Source of the DNA: Flavobacterium sp. A45
Lineage (GTDB): Bacteria > Bacteroidota > Bacteroidia > Flavobacteriales > Flavobacteriaceae
Length of the DNA: 37,320 nucleotides
NCBI RefSeq assembly: GCF_002001005.1
Contig: NZ_MUNX01000031.1
Span: forward strand, 1-37,320
Direction of reading: 5' to 3'
Shown: positions 17,164 through 26,075 of the stretch, piece after piece
How positions within the stretch are numbered: the first letter of the stretch is position 1
Layout: every line of letters begins with the position of its first letter
Notes under the pieces: model-generated
Told to the model about the DNA's origin: nothing
Databases searched by the model: none
The model's input: only the letters and a program-made list of their open reading frames with translations
Position numbers and translations under genes: made by a program

Positions 17164-17179
17164 CAAAAAATTTCACACC

Positions 17180-18697
17180 ATGAACAAAAAAGTAATTTTA
17201 ATGATTTTAGACGGTTGGGGAAAATCTCCTGACCCGAAAGTTTCTGCAATTGATAATGCAAATGTTCCATTTATAAATAGTCTTTATACAAAATATCCTA
17301 GCGCACAGCTTCGTACCGATGGATTAAACGTTGGTTTACCAGAAGGGCAAATGGGAAACAGTGAAGTAGGGCACATGAATCTTGGGGCGGGTAGAATTGT
17401 GTACCAAGATTTAGCCAAAATTAATTTGGCTGTAGCCAATAAAACCCTTGCAAAAGAACAGGTTTTAATTGATGCTTTCACTTATGCTAAAGAAAATAAT
17501 AAAAAAGTACACTTTTTAGGATTAGTTTCTGACGGAGGCGTTCACTCACATACTTCACACTTGCGAGGATTAATTGACGCTTCTCAAGAATACGGATTGG
17601 ACAAAGTTTACGTTCACGCATTTACTGATGGTCGTGACGTAGATCCAAAATCTGGAAAAGGATACATTCAGGATTTACAAAATCACATCAAAAATACTCC
17701 TGTAAAAATAGCTTCCATTATTGGACGTTACTATGCAATGGATCGTGATAAACGTTGGGAACGTGTTAAACTCGCTTATGATTTAGTAGTAAACGGTACA
17801 GGAGCCAAGGCTATTGACCCTGTTGCTGCTGTAAGCGCAAGCTACCAAGCAGATGTAACCGATGAATTTATTGCACCTGTGGCAATAGTGGACAGCAGTA
17901 ACGAACCAATTGCAACTATTGAAAAAGATGACGTTGTTATTTTCTTCAACTTTAGAACTGACAGAGGACGCGAATTGACTGAAGCTTTATCGCAGCAGGA
18001 TTTCCACGAGCAAAACATGCATAAACTGCAGTTATACTATGTAACTCTTACCAATTATGATGAAACTTATGAAAATGTAAAAGTTGTTTACAACAAAGAC
18101 AACATCACAGAAACACTGGGTGAAGTTTTAGAAAAAGCAAACAAAAAACAAATTCGTATTGCTGAAACAGAGAAATATCCTCACGTAACTTTCTTTTTTT
18201 CAGGTGGACAGGAAACTCCATTTGTAGGTGAATCAAGAATATTAAGAAACTCTCCTAAAGTAGCAACATACGATTTACAGCCAGAAATGAGTGCCTTTGA
18301 ATTGAAAGATGCTTTGGTTCCTGAATTAAATAAAGGTGAAGTAGATTTTGTATGTTTAAACTTTGCCAATGGCGACATGGTAGGACATACAGGAATTATG
18401 AGTGCAGCTATACAAGCCTGTGAAGCTGTTGATGCCTGCGTAAAAGAAGTGATTGAAGCGGCTCTTGCCAATGATTACACTACTATTGTAATAGCGGATC
18501 ACGGTAACTGCGAAACAATGATTAACCCTGACGGTTCCCCAAATACCGCTCACACAACAAATCCGGTCCCAATCATTCTTGTTGACAAAGATTTGAAAAC
18601 CATCCACGATGGAGTTTTAGGAGATATTGCCCCTACAATTCTTGCCTTGATGGGAATCGAACAGCCGGCAGCAATGACTTGTCATTCGTTACTATAA
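17180..18697 (+). CDS. gpmI: 2,3-bisphosphoglycerate-independent phosphoglycerate mutase
   Basis: The 505-residue enzyme interconverts 3- and 2-phosphoglycerate in glycolysis and gluconeogenesis using a bound metal pair and a phosphoserine intermediate. MNKKVILMILDGWG carries the first metal-binding Asp (Asp11). GQMGNSEVGHMN contains the catalytic Ser61. GLVSDGGVHSH, FTDGRDVDP, FNFRTDRGREL, NGDMVGHTG and ADHGNCE are the other family signatures. I place the start at ATG 17180; the frame stays open back to 17069, but those 37 residues resemble no GpmI and precede the promoter element. Length agrees with family members. It converges with the CoA-transferase gene at a shared terminator. Confidence 0.96.
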   Translation: MNKKVILMILDGWGKSPDPKVSAIDNANVPFINSLYTKYPSAQLRTDGLNVGLPEGQMGNSEVGHMNLGAGRIVYQDLAKINLAVANKTLAKEQVLIDAFTYAKENNKKVHFLGLVSDGGVHSHTSHLRGLIDASQEYGLDKVYVHAFTDGRDVDPKSGKGYIQDLQNHIKNTPVKIASIIGRYYAMDRDKRWERVKLAYDLVVNGTGAKAIDPVAAVSASYQADVTDEFIAPVAIVDSSNEPIATIEKDDVVIFFNFRTDRGRELTEALSQQDFHEQNMHKLQLYYVTLTNYDETYENVKVVYNKDNITETLGEVLEKANKKQIRIAETEKYPHVTFFFSGGQETPFVGESRILRNSPKVATYDLQPEMSAFELKDALVPELNKGEVDFVCLNFANGDMVGHTGIMSAAIQACEAVDACVKEVIEAALANDYTTIVIADHGNCETMINPDGSPNTAHTTNPVPIILVDKDLKTIHDGVLGDIAPTILALMGIEQPAAMTCHSLL

Positions 18698-18732
18698 ATA
18701 AAAAAGCCAATTGGCGTTTTTAAACAAATCAA

Positions 18733-18764
18733 AAAGGGCGTGAAATTAATTTTTCACGCCCTTT
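18733..18764. terminator. Bidirectional terminator between gpmI and the CoA-transferase gene
   Basis: A 13-bp perfect stem, AAAGGGCGTGAAA (18733-18745) with TTTCACGCCCTTT (18752-18764), and a 6-nt loop lie between the two convergent stop codons. A-runs before and T-runs after the GC core let it act in both directions. A smaller AAAAAGCC/GGCGTTTTT hairpin lies just upstream near 18701-18722. Confidence 0.88.
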
Positions 18765-18768
18765 ATAT

Positions 18769-20043
18769 TTACATTTTATCTAACAGATAAAAATATTCCC
18801 GCTCTATGCTTTCCTGATGATCCGAATGAGCAATCCTGACCAGTTCGGCTGCACGTTGTTTTAAAGTCTTGCCGTATAAATCGGCAATTCCATTTTCTGT
18901 GATTACGTATTGAATATGTCCTCTGGTTGTTACCACACCGGCTCCCTGTTTCAAGAAAGGAACAATTCTGCTTACTCCGTTTTTGGTGGTTGACGGCAAA
19001 GCAATAATTGCTTTTCCGCCATCGCTCAAAGAAGCACCGCGTATAAAATCCATTTGACCTCCAACACCTGAATACATTCTTGGCCCAATAGAATCGGCAC
19101 AAACCTGTCCTGTTAAATCAACTTCTATAGCCGAGTTTATGGCAATCATTTTGGGATTTTTTCTGATTCTGGCGGTATCATTCACTGTTGAAGATTCCCT
19201 CAATTCAATAAACGGATTATCGCTTACAAAATCATACAATCGCTTAGAGCCCAACACAAAAGTGGACAGCACTCTTCCTCTCAATGATCCTTTATAGTTG
19301 CAGTTTATCACATTGCTTTCAATCAGGTCAATCACACCGTCTGAAAACATTTCAGTATGTAATCCTAAATCTTTATGATTCCTCAATTTGCTCAAAGCGG
19401 CATTAGGAATCGAGCCAATTCCCATTTGGAGTGTGCTTCTGTCCTCAATCAAAGAGGCAATGTAATTTCCTATTTTATCTTCCTCGGCGGTAAAAAGTTC
19501 CACTTCATGAGAATAAATAGGCACATCCACGGCCACCATATAATTTATTTCTGAAATATGCAGGATTCCGTCACCAAAAGTTCTCGGCATTTGAGGATTT
19601 ACCTGCGCTATCACAATTTTCGCATTCTCAATCGCTGCAACCGAAGCCTCCACTGAAACTCCAAGTGAACAATAGCCGTGGCTGTCAGGCGGTGACACAT
19701 GAATAAAAGCAACATCTATCGGCAACACATTTCTTCTGAAGAGACGCGGTAATTCACTCAAAAAAACAGGAGTATAGGAGCCGTTCCCCGCTTTTAAAGT
19801 ATGCCTAACGTTCCCGCCAATAAAAAATGAATTGACATGAAAACTTTCCGCAAGGTCAGGATTAGCATATCGCGCCTCACCTTCGGTATGCAAATGACAT
19901 ATTTCTACATTTCGTAGTTCAGCAGCTCTTTCGGTTAAGGCATTCGCTAAAATTGTTGGTGCAGCCGCAGCGGCCTGCAGATAAACCCTATCACCTGATT
20001 TTACAACTTTGACAGCTTCCTCGGCAGTTACATATTTTCCCAT
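18769..20043 (-). CDS. Acetyl-CoA hydrolase/transferase family protein (4-hydroxybutyrate CoA-transferase-like)
   Basis: The 424-residue protein has the two-domain fold of family I CoA-transferases. The N-terminal half contains VSPPDSHGYCSLG (117-128) and VNPQMPRTFGDG (148-159). The predicted catalytic glutamate is Glu231 in GLHTEMFSDG, the residue that forms the glutamyl-CoA intermediate. The C-terminal domain shows SGVGGQMDFIRGA and ENGIADLYGKTLKQRA. Such enzymes move CoA between acetyl-CoA and short acids or hydrolyse acetyl-CoA; sequence alone does not choose the acid. ATG at 20043 with a TATATTTG box 16 nt upstream. It is divergent from the tetR gene, with 145 bp between. Confidence 0.9.
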   Translation of the reverse strand: MGKYVTAEEAVKVVKSGDRVYLQAAAAAPTILANALTERAAELRNVEICHLHTEGEARYANPDLAESFHVNSFFIGGNVRHTLKAGNGSYTPVFLSELPRLFRRNVLPIDVAFIHVSPPDSHGYCSLGVSVEASVAAIENAKIVIAQVNPQMPRTFGDGILHISEINYMVAVDVPIYSHEVELFTAEEDKIGNYIASLIEDRSTLQMGIGSIPNAALSKLRNHKDLGLHTEMFSDGVIDLIESNVINCNYKGSLRGRVLSTFVLGSKRLYDFVSDNPFIELRESSTVNDTARIRKNPKMIAINSAIEVDLTGQVCADSIGPRMYSGVGGQMDFIRGASLSDGGKAIIALPSTTKNGVSRIVPFLKQGAGVVTTRGHIQYVITENGIADLYGKTLKQRAAELVRIAHSDHQESIEREYFYLLDKM

Positions 20044-20059
20044 AAACTAGTATTTCCCA

Positions 20060-20067
20060 CAAATATA
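20060..20067 (-). promoter_or_regulatory. Putative -7 promoter element of the CoA-transferase gene
   Basis: The minus strand reads TATATTTG (exact TAnnTTTG), 16 nt from the ATG. A TTG lies 16 nt further upstream, shorter than the usual spacer. Confidence 0.5.
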
Positions 20068-20163
20068 TTCAATTAGATAAAACCAATATATGACAACGCT
20101 CATGTTCAAAGTAAAACAAAATTTAAATAAAAGTTAAAATCTCATAGTTAAAAGTATTACTAT

Positions 20164-20171
20164 TATATTTG
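20164..20171 (+). promoter_or_regulatory. Putative -7 promoter element of the tetR-export operon
   Basis: TATATTTG, an exact TAnnTTTG box, stands 17 nt upstream of the tetR ATG. The divergent gap between this box and the one at 20060-20067 is the natural place for a TetR operator; I saw no clear palindrome in it. Confidence 0.5.
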
Positions 20172-20188
20172 CAATTAAAATTATTATA

Positions 20189-20863
20189 ATGGATCAGATA
20201 TTATCAAACATCAAAATTCAGATAAACAGCAAGCTCTTTGTAAAGGATCCTGAAACCTCTGCATTGGGCAAAAAAATTATTCAAGAAAGTATTTTGCTCA
20301 TTGATGAAATCGGTTTTGATCACTTTACTTTTAAAAAGCTGGGCGAGAAAATAGGATCGAATGAAAGTTCTATCTATCGCTATTTCGAAAACAAACACAA
20401 ACTGTTGGTGTATTTGTCATCCTGGTATTGGGGCTGGATGGAATACCGCTTAGTGTTTTCAACTTCCAATTATATCGATTCTTGGGAGAAATTAAAAAAA
20501 GCAGTAAGTATTATAACCGAAAAAGTAGAGGACGATCAAAAAACGGCTCATATTAACGAATCGGTTTTGAACAGAATCATTATTGCGGAATTCACCAAAA
20601 CTTTTCACACCAAAGAAGTGGATGAAGAAAACAAAGAAGGTTTTTATTTCATTTACAAAAGGGTTATCAATAGAATAACGGCTATTATAAACGAGGTAAA
20701 TCCAGAATATGCTTATTCCAAAAGCCTAGCGTCGAACATCGTCGAAGGCGCATTGCATCAGCAGTTTTTGAGAGAACACATGAAAACGATTACTAATTGT
20801 AATGAAACAATATCGCCGACTGATTTTTATTTCAACTTAATTGAAAATGTACTAAAAAAATAA
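20189..20863 (+). CDS. TetR/AcrR family transcriptional regulator
   Basis: The 224-residue protein has a TetR-type DNA-binding domain near residues 28-75: IIQESILLIDEIGFDHFTF, then KKLGEKIGSNESSIYRYFENKHKLL, cited in two parts, with the recognition helix in GSNESSIYRYF. The rest is a helical ligand domain with no recognisable inducer site. It is the first gene of a four-gene operon; the ABC transporter gene starts 3 nt after its stop codon. By analogy with other TetR-efflux operons it probably represses its own operon and responds to an exported compound. It could also act on the divergent CoA-transferase gene. The position before an exporter is direct; the regulatory role is inference. Confidence 0.9.
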   Translation: MDQILSNIKIQINSKLFVKDPETSALGKKIIQESILLIDEIGFDHFTFKKLGEKIGSNESSIYRYFENKHKLLVYLSSWYWGWMEYRLVFSTSNYIDSWEKLKKAVSIITEKVEDDQKTAHINESVLNRIIIAEFTKTFHTKEVDEENKEGFYFIYKRVINRITAIINEVNPEYAYSKSLASNIVEGALHQQFLREHMKTITNCNETISPTDFYFNLIENVLKK

Positions 20864-20866
20864 AAC

Positions 20867-22525
20867 ATGACTTCATTAAAAAGATTATTCAACCTTTTGG
20901 AACTGGACAAGAAAGATGTCTCACAAATTTTTTTCTACGCTATTTTTGCCGGAATCGTGAGTTTATCCCTGCCATTGGGAATTCAGGCGATTGTAAACTT
21001 TATTCAGTCTGGGCGAGTAAGTGCTTCTTGGGTTGTCTTGGTCATACTCGTGGTTATTGGAGTTGCACTTGTAGGAATCTTATCTTTAATGCAATTAAGA
21101 ATCACAGAGAATTTACAGCAAAAAATGTTTGTGCGCTCGTCATTCGAATTTGCCTCCAGACTACCTAAAATAGAGTTCAAAGAACTTTATGGTCATTATC
21201 CACCCGAATTAGCCAACCGCTTTTTTGATACCTTAACGATACAAAAAGGGACATCAAAATTATTGGTTGATTTTTCAGCAGCAATTCTGCAGATAGTTTT
21301 CAGTATAATATTATTAACGCTGTATCATTCTTTCTTTATGGTATTCGGGCTTTTACTGTTAGGCTTTTTATATGTGATTTTTAAATTTTCATACAATGAA
21401 GGAATTACAACAAGCTTGAAAACGTCCAAAAACAAATACAAAGCAGCTGGTTGGCTACAGGAAATTGCCCGAAACAATTTTAGTTTCAGAAATGAACTCA
21501 ACTATGATTTTGCATTAGAAAAAAACGATGGAATTATAAAAAACTATTTATACAGCCGTGAAAATCATTTCAATGTGCTCAAAAGACAATTTGGGCATCT
21601 TATTATCTTCAAGGTAATTATTACTGCAAGTTTATTAATTATTGGCGGTTATCTAGTTTTAAGCCAAGAAATGAACATTGGACAATTTGTCGCTGCCGAA
21701 ATCATTATTTTACTGGTAATAAATTCCGTAGAGAAAATTATTCTTGGATTGGAAACATTCTATGATGTATTGACCGCAGTCGAGAAGATTGGTCAGGTTA
21801 CCGATATGGAACTGGAAGAAGAATTTATAGTTGAAAGCAAAAGCTGTTACGCCAATATCAGCCTTGAAACAAACGATGTGGAATTCAGGCTTCCGGAGAG
21901 TACTTCCAGAATTTTAAAAAGAATCAATTTGAAAATAGATTCAGGAGAAAAAATTATAATCAGTGGCGAAAATGGTTCTGGAAAAACGACTTTAATCCGC
22001 ATACTTTCCGGTTTGCTGCATCCTACTTCGGGAAACTTCATTATCAATGACGACACCTTCAGCAAAATAGACATAAAACAATACCGTTCCAGAATTGGCA
22101 GTATTATACAGGGAGAAACTCCTTTTGAAGGAACAATTCTGGAGAATATAACTTTTAATGACAAAAATATTGATACCGAAACTCTAAAATGGGCGCTCGA
22201 TGCCGTTCAGTTAACCGACTATATAAAAACATTGCCCAAAGGTCTGGACACTAAAATATTTCCGGAAGGAAAAGAGCTTTCTTCCTCCAATGCGCAAAAG
22301 ATTTTATTGGCGAGAAGCATTGTTCACAAACCTAACATTTTATTTTACGAAGAACCCACAGATAAAATGGATATAAAAGTTGCGAATGAAATCATAGACT
22401 TTATTCTTTCCGGAAAAAATAAATGGACGGTTATCGTTGTTTCCCAAAATCCGCATTGGTCAACCAAATGTACGCGGGAAATCACAATGCAAAAAGGAAC
22501 GGTTTTATTAGACACTAAAAAATAA
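20867..22525 (+). CDS. ABC transporter fused permease/ATPase with degenerate ATPase motifs
   Basis: The 552-residue protein has an exporter-type membrane domain (several hydrophobic helices between residues 20 and 300) fused to a nucleotide-binding domain. Walker A is intact (GENGSGKTT, about 368) and the Q-loop reads IIQGETPFEGTILENI. Three motifs are altered. The signature LSGGQ is LSSSNAQK (about 470). Walker B is ILFYEEPTDKMD, with Glu in place of the Asp although the following catalytic Glu is kept. The H-switch region is VVSQNPHW, with Gln where His is normal. No N-terminal C39 peptidase domain is present. With the HlyD and TolC genes it should form a type I secretion-like tripartite exporter. 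The substrate is unknown and no substrate gene is adjacent. Confidence 0.9.
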   Translation: MTSLKRLFNLLELDKKDVSQIFFYAIFAGIVSLSLPLGIQAIVNFIQSGRVSASWVVLVILVVIGVALVGILSLMQLRITENLQQKMFVRSSFEFASRLPKIEFKELYGHYPPELANRFFDTLTIQKGTSKLLVDFSAAILQIVFSIILLTLYHSFFMVFGLLLLGFLYVIFKFSYNEGITTSLKTSKNKYKAAGWLQEIARNNFSFRNELNYDFALEKNDGIIKNYLYSRENHFNVLKRQFGHLIIFKVIITASLLIIGGYLVLSQEMNIGQFVAAEIIILLVINSVEKIILGLETFYDVLTAVEKIGQVTDMELEEEFIVESKSCYANISLETNDVEFRLPESTSRILKRINLKIDSGEKIIISGENGSGKTTLIRILSGLLHPTSGNFIINDDTFSKIDIKQYRSRIGSIIQGETPFEGTILENITFNDKNIDTETLKWALDAVQLTDYIKTLPKGLDTKIFPEGKELSSSNAQKILLARSIVHKPNILFYEEPTDKMDIKVANEIIDFILSGKNKWTVIVVSQNPHWSTKCTREITMQKGTVLLDTKK

Positions 22526-22529
22526 GTTT

Positions 22530-23879
22530 ATGTTAAATATATCTGACAAAAATCCAATAAATAATAAAGCTCTCGAAAAATATTCTACGGTAAAGAATTT
22601 GAGCAACAGGCCTCATTATAAAATTCTGAACAGAATAATTCTGGGTGTATCCATATTTGTAGTTATTGTACTTTTCTTTCCCTGGACACAAAACATCTCA
22701 GGTTCTGGAGCCGTTACCACATTGAAACCCAACCAAAGACCGCAATCTATTCAGTCCGTCATTTCAGGGCGTATTGAAAAATGGTATGTACAGGAGGGGA
22801 ATTATGTAAATAAAGGAGACACGATTCTTTTTATATCTGAAATCAAAGAAGACTATATGGATCCAAATTTGGTAAAAAACACCAAAAATCAGGTGAATGC
22901 AAAAAAACAGTCTTTAGCCTCTTATGGTTCGAAAGTGACAACTCTTAATGTACAAATGCTGGCCATCGAAAAAGAAAAAGGACTAAAACTCAAACAATCC
23001 CAAAACAAGATTAAACAGGCGCGTTTGAAAATAAAAAGCGACAGTATGGATCTTGAAGCGGTAAAAACACAATTAAAGATTGCTAATACGCAGTACAACC
23101 GTGCGCTTCAACTGAACAAAGAAGGTCTGAAAGCTCTATCGGATGTAGAAGAAAAACGCTTGAAACTGCAAGAATCTGAAGCTAAAATCATCACGCAGGA
23201 GAATAAATTTTACACCAGCAAAAACGAATTAATCAATGCCGAAGTAGAAATCAACAGAATCATTGCCGAGTATTCTGAAAAATTGTCCAAAGCGCAGAGC
23301 GACCAATATACTGCAATGAGCAATCAATACGACACAGAAGCTCAGGTTAGTAAATTAGAAAATCAGTATGCTAATTACAGCATCCGAAACGGTATGTACT
23401 ATATCAAAGCGGCACAAAGCGGATACATAAACAGAGCTTTGCAGTCGGGAATTGGTGAAACCATAAAAGAAGGAACTCCCATTGCCACGATTATGCCTTC
23501 CAAATATGATATAGCTGTAGAATCTTTTGTAGATCCAATAGATCTGCCATTAATTAAGAAAGGCGAAAAAGTAAGAGTCTGGTTTGACGGTTGGCCTACA
23601 ATCGTATTTTCAGGATGGCCGGACATGTCCTACGGTACATTTGGCGGAGAAATTGTAGCCATAGAAAACTTTATCAGTGATAATGGAAAATTCAGAATCC
23701 TTATTGCACCAGACAAAAGCGAAACTCCGTGGCCAAAACAGTTGAGTATTGGATCCGGTGCTCAAACGTTAGCATTATTAAATACAGTGCCGGTTTGGTT
23801 TGAAATATGGAGAACGCTAAATGGTTTTCCACCAAATTATTATCAAGGAAAAGAGAAACCTTCAAAAGAGAAAAAATAA
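22530..23879 (+). CDS. HlyD family membrane fusion (periplasmic adaptor) protein
   Basis: The 449-residue protein has a cytoplasmic N-terminus of about 32 residues, one transmembrane helix (about 33-52, RIILGVSIFVVIVLFF), and a periplasmic body. A lipoyl-like half-motif (ISGRIEKWYVQEGNYVNKGDTI, cited in part as GRIEKWYVQEG) precedes a long coiled coil (about 115-285, rich in Lys, Gln, Glu) and the returning lipoyl half (IKAAQSGYINRAL). A beta-barrel region follows, ending near residue 440. This is the layout of type I secretion adaptors such as HlyD. It starts 4 nt after the ABC gene and its stop overlaps the TolC start by one base (TAATG), so the trio is translationally coupled. Confidence 0.92.
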   Translation: MLNISDKNPINNKALEKYSTVKNLSNRPHYKILNRIILGVSIFVVIVLFFPWTQNISGSGAVTTLKPNQRPQSIQSVISGRIEKWYVQEGNYVNKGDTILFISEIKEDYMDPNLVKNTKNQVNAKKQSLASYGSKVTTLNVQMLAIEKEKGLKLKQSQNKIKQARLKIKSDSMDLEAVKTQLKIANTQYNRALQLNKEGLKALSDVEEKRLKLQESEAKIITQENKFYTSKNELINAEVEINRIIAEYSEKLSKAQSDQYTAMSNQYDTEAQVSKLENQYANYSIRNGMYYIKAAQSGYINRALQSGIGETIKEGTPIATIMPSKYDIAVESFVDPIDLPLIKKGEKVRVWFDGWPTIVFSGWPDMSYGTFGGEIVAIENFISDNGKFRILIAPDKSETPWPKQLSIGSGAQTLALLNTVPVWFEIWRTLNGFPPNYYQGKEKPSKEKK

Positions 23880-25285
23880 TGAAATACCTTATTATCATAC
23901 TTTCATTACTGGGAATGACTATTTACGGTCAGACCAATAACGGTGAACAGCTCCCGTTACATCTCAAAGAAATGACTTATAATGAATATCTGGGTTTTGT
24001 TAAAAAATATCATCCATTGGTAAAAAATGCCAATTTGGAAATCAGCAAAGCACAAGCCAATCTGATGATGGCGCGTGGCGGATTTGACCCTAAATTAGAA
24101 TTGGATTATAACAAAAAACAGTTTCAGGGAACAGATTATTATTCTATACTAAACAGCAGTTTCAAAATTCCGACTTGGTATGGAATTGACATTAAAGCGG
24201 GGTTCGAAGACAACGAAGGCTATTATCTTAATCCACAAAATAAGACACCAAATAATGGCTTGGCATCGCTGGGAATTAGCGTTCCAATTGGACAAGGATT
24301 ACTGATTAACCAAAGGATGGCCGACCTGCAAAAAGCAAAAATCCAAGTAAAATTAAGCCAAGCTGAACAAAAGCTTCAGGCTATTGCGGTTTTATACGAT
24401 GCTTCTGTTGCCTACTTTAATTGGAAAAAAAACTACGAAGAAAATTTATTATATGAAAGCTACACCGTCAATGCCCAAAAACGATATGAGGGAATTGAAA
24501 TTTTAATCAAGCAAGGTGATAAACCTGCTATAGACAGCATCGAAGCAGGCATTGTGGTCAAAAACAGATTGCTTGCTCTTGAGGATTCAAAATTGAAATT
24601 ATCAAAAGCTAAGTTGGAGCTTTCAAACTTTCTTTGGATAGAAAACAACATACCGCTGGAACTTGCCGAGGCTATTGTTCCGGAGAAAAGCCTTCAAAAA
24701 ACCATCCAGGAAACGCTGAATATTAATGACTTGAATCAAGAATTTTTGTTGGACAGTCATCCGAAAATTGAAGCTTTGCAAAGTAAAATTGATTTTTTGA
24801 CTGTCGAAAAAAAGCTGAAAGCCAATATGCTTTTGCCCAAAATAGATTTAGGTTACTCTTATTTGGCTCAGCCAAATCCAAACATTCCGAACAATTCTGA
24901 CAATTATAAAGTGGGAATTGATTTTTATTTTCCTTTGTTTTTAAGGAAAGAAAGAGGCAGTTTGAAATTAGCTCAATATAAAATTCAGGAATCCGAATTT
25001 ACAAGAGATTTAGAAAAAGTGCAGTTAACAAACAAAATCAATGCCCAAAAAATTGAAATTCAGTCTTTGTCTAAACAGCAAAAATTAATAAGCAAACTGG
25101 TTATGGATTATGAGACAATGCTAAAATCTGAGGAAAGATTATTCAATTTAGGAGAGAGTTCGCTGTTCCTTATCAACACTCGAGAAAATAGTTTGGTTAG
25201 TGCCAGACTATCACAGATTGCATTAGAAAACCGTTTTTACACTTCCAACTCTGAGCTGTATAAAATCATGGCTAATCCAAATTGA
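23879..25285 (+). CDS. TolC family outer-membrane efflux protein
   Basis: The 468-residue protein begins with a signal peptide (MKYLIIILSLLGMTIYGQ). It has the twofold repeated helical structure of TolC proteins: TYNEYLGFVKKYHPLVKNANLEISKAQANLMMARGGFDP (first repeat, cited in part as KAQANLMMARGGFDP) and a second repeat around SHPKIEALQSKIDFLTVEKK with LLPKIDLGYSY. I start it at 23879, where ATG overlaps the HlyD stop codon; the frame is open 24 codons further upstream, but that extension would lie inside hlyD and precede the signal peptide. It provides the outer-membrane exit duct for the ABC-HlyD pump. A weak hairpin at the stop codon may end the operon. Confidence 0.92.
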   Translation: MKYLIIILSLLGMTIYGQTNNGEQLPLHLKEMTYNEYLGFVKKYHPLVKNANLEISKAQANLMMARGGFDPKLELDYNKKQFQGTDYYSILNSSFKIPTWYGIDIKAGFEDNEGYYLNPQNKTPNNGLASLGISVPIGQGLLINQRMADLQKAKIQVKLSQAEQKLQAIAVLYDASVAYFNWKKNYEENLLYESYTVNAQKRYEGIEILIKQGDKPAIDSIEAGIVVKNRLLALEDSKLKLSKAKLELSNFLWIENNIPLELAEAIVPEKSLQKTIQETLNINDLNQEFLLDSHPKIEALQSKIDFLTVEKKLKANMLLPKIDLGYSYLAQPNPNIPNNSDNYKVGIDFYFPLFLRKERGSLKLAQYKIQESEFTRDLEKVQLTNKINAQKIEIQSLSKQQKLISKLVMDYETMLKSEERLFNLGESSLFLINTRENSLVSARLSQIALENRFYTSNSELYKIMANPN

Positions 25286-25300
25286 TAGTAAATCAATTTT
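25279..25300 (+). terminator. Weak hairpin at the end of the export operon
   Basis: AAATTGAT (25279-25286) pairs with ATCAATTT (25292-25299) around a 5-nt loop, followed by a short T run. The TolC stop codon TGA (25283-25285) lies inside the stem. The stem is AT-only, so termination would be weak. Confidence 0.4.
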
Positions 25301-25308
25301 AGCATCTT

Positions 25309-25421
25309 GGTACTACAACGGGTTTGGGACTAGATTAAGCCCATTCTTCGAATTTGCCAAATCATCCCAAATACAAAACCATCTTTCCATTAAGCCAATT
25401 GCTCAAATCCTTTGTAGTAGC
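25309..25421. repeat. 113-bp imperfect inverted-repeat structure downstream of the small membrane protein gene
   Basis: The arms GGTACTACAACGGGTTTG and the inverse of CAAATCCTTTGTAGTAGC pair at about 16 of 20 positions, including the perfect 8-mer TACTACAA/TTGTAGTA. Inside, on the minus strand, GGCTTAAT occurs twice as a direct repeat about 55 bp apart. The rest of the 312-bp gap (25286-25597) holds no open frame of note. The design (conserved outer arms, irregular interior, position after a gene) recalls attC-type recombination sites or a small MITE; neither is proven. Confidence 0.5.
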
Positions 25422-25597
25422 TGCTAGGCGTTGGCTTTTTTTACTATTGATTTTCAATTTGGTCAATTCGTTCGTTTTTAATAATCAACTGTATTAGTTC
25501 AAATCAAACTCTGTCACTTTTGAAGTCCATAAATTCAATTAATCCATGTTCTTTATGACTTTTCTCAATTTGGTTTTACTTAAACCCGATTTTTTAC

Positions 25598-26005
25598 TTA
25601 TTTATATGTCAATTTGTGTCTAAAGAAGTCAGCCGTGAAAAGTCCTAAACCTGTCAATAGTGCTCCTATAATAAATTGCCATGCATAAAAATCTGCATCA
25701 GAATTGCCAAAAATACTTTCAAATCCGAATACTGTAAATCCATTTATGAAAAACATTGTCAGTACGGCAAAGGGTATTTTCATTCCTTTAGTCTTTGATT
25801 TGAAATAGACAAAGAGAGATACAATAGTTAAAATAAGATTTAATGGTATTGCTAAGTCAAATCCATCTATTCCTGTTAATTCTTCTGTAACAGCTAATAT
25901 TCCCCCATTCCAATACATTAAAATGACTTGAACAAATGGAATGAATGAAGTAATCAAAAGTACTCCAAAGAAAATCAGTGATATTATGTATTCGTTCAGT
26001 TTCAT
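25598..26005 (-). CDS. Small hypothetical membrane protein with about four transmembrane helices
   Basis: The 135-residue protein has hydrophobic segments at about 7-30, 50-68, 76-96 and 108-128, joined by short polar loops (KSKTKGMK between helices 2 and 3). I do not recognise the family and see no catalytic motif. Predicted location is the inner membrane with both ends inside. The ATG at 26005 is 13 nt from GTGTTAGGCACAAGC (minus strand, 26013-26027), and a large imperfect inverted repeat lies past its stop codon. This arrangement (single orphan gene, structured flanks, AT-rich) suggests an acquired cassette rather than a core gene, but it could also be an ordinary hypothetical gene. Confidence 0.65.
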   Translation of the reverse strand: MKLNEYIISLIFFGVLLITSFIPFVQVILMYWNGGILAVTEELTGIDGFDLAIPLNLILTIVSLFVYFKSKTKGMKIPFAVLTMFFINGFTVFGFESIFGNSDADFYAWQFIIGALLTGLGLFTADFFRHKLTYK

Positions 26006-26075
26006 TTTTTTAGCTTGTGCCTAACACATTACTTTATTTATATGTTATCACTTTGATGTCAAATTCAGTTGTGAT

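Noticed and set aside
17069..17179. In-frame 37-codon N-terminal extension of gpmI starting at ATG 17069
   Set aside because: The extension resembles no phosphoglycerate mutase and lies upstream of the TATCTTTG promoter element; the family N-terminus begins exactly at 17180.
23807..23878. 24-codon N-terminal extension of the TolC gene
   Set aside because: It lies inside hlyD and would bury the signal peptide. ATG at 23879 overlaps the hlyD stop codon as TAATG, a normal coupling.
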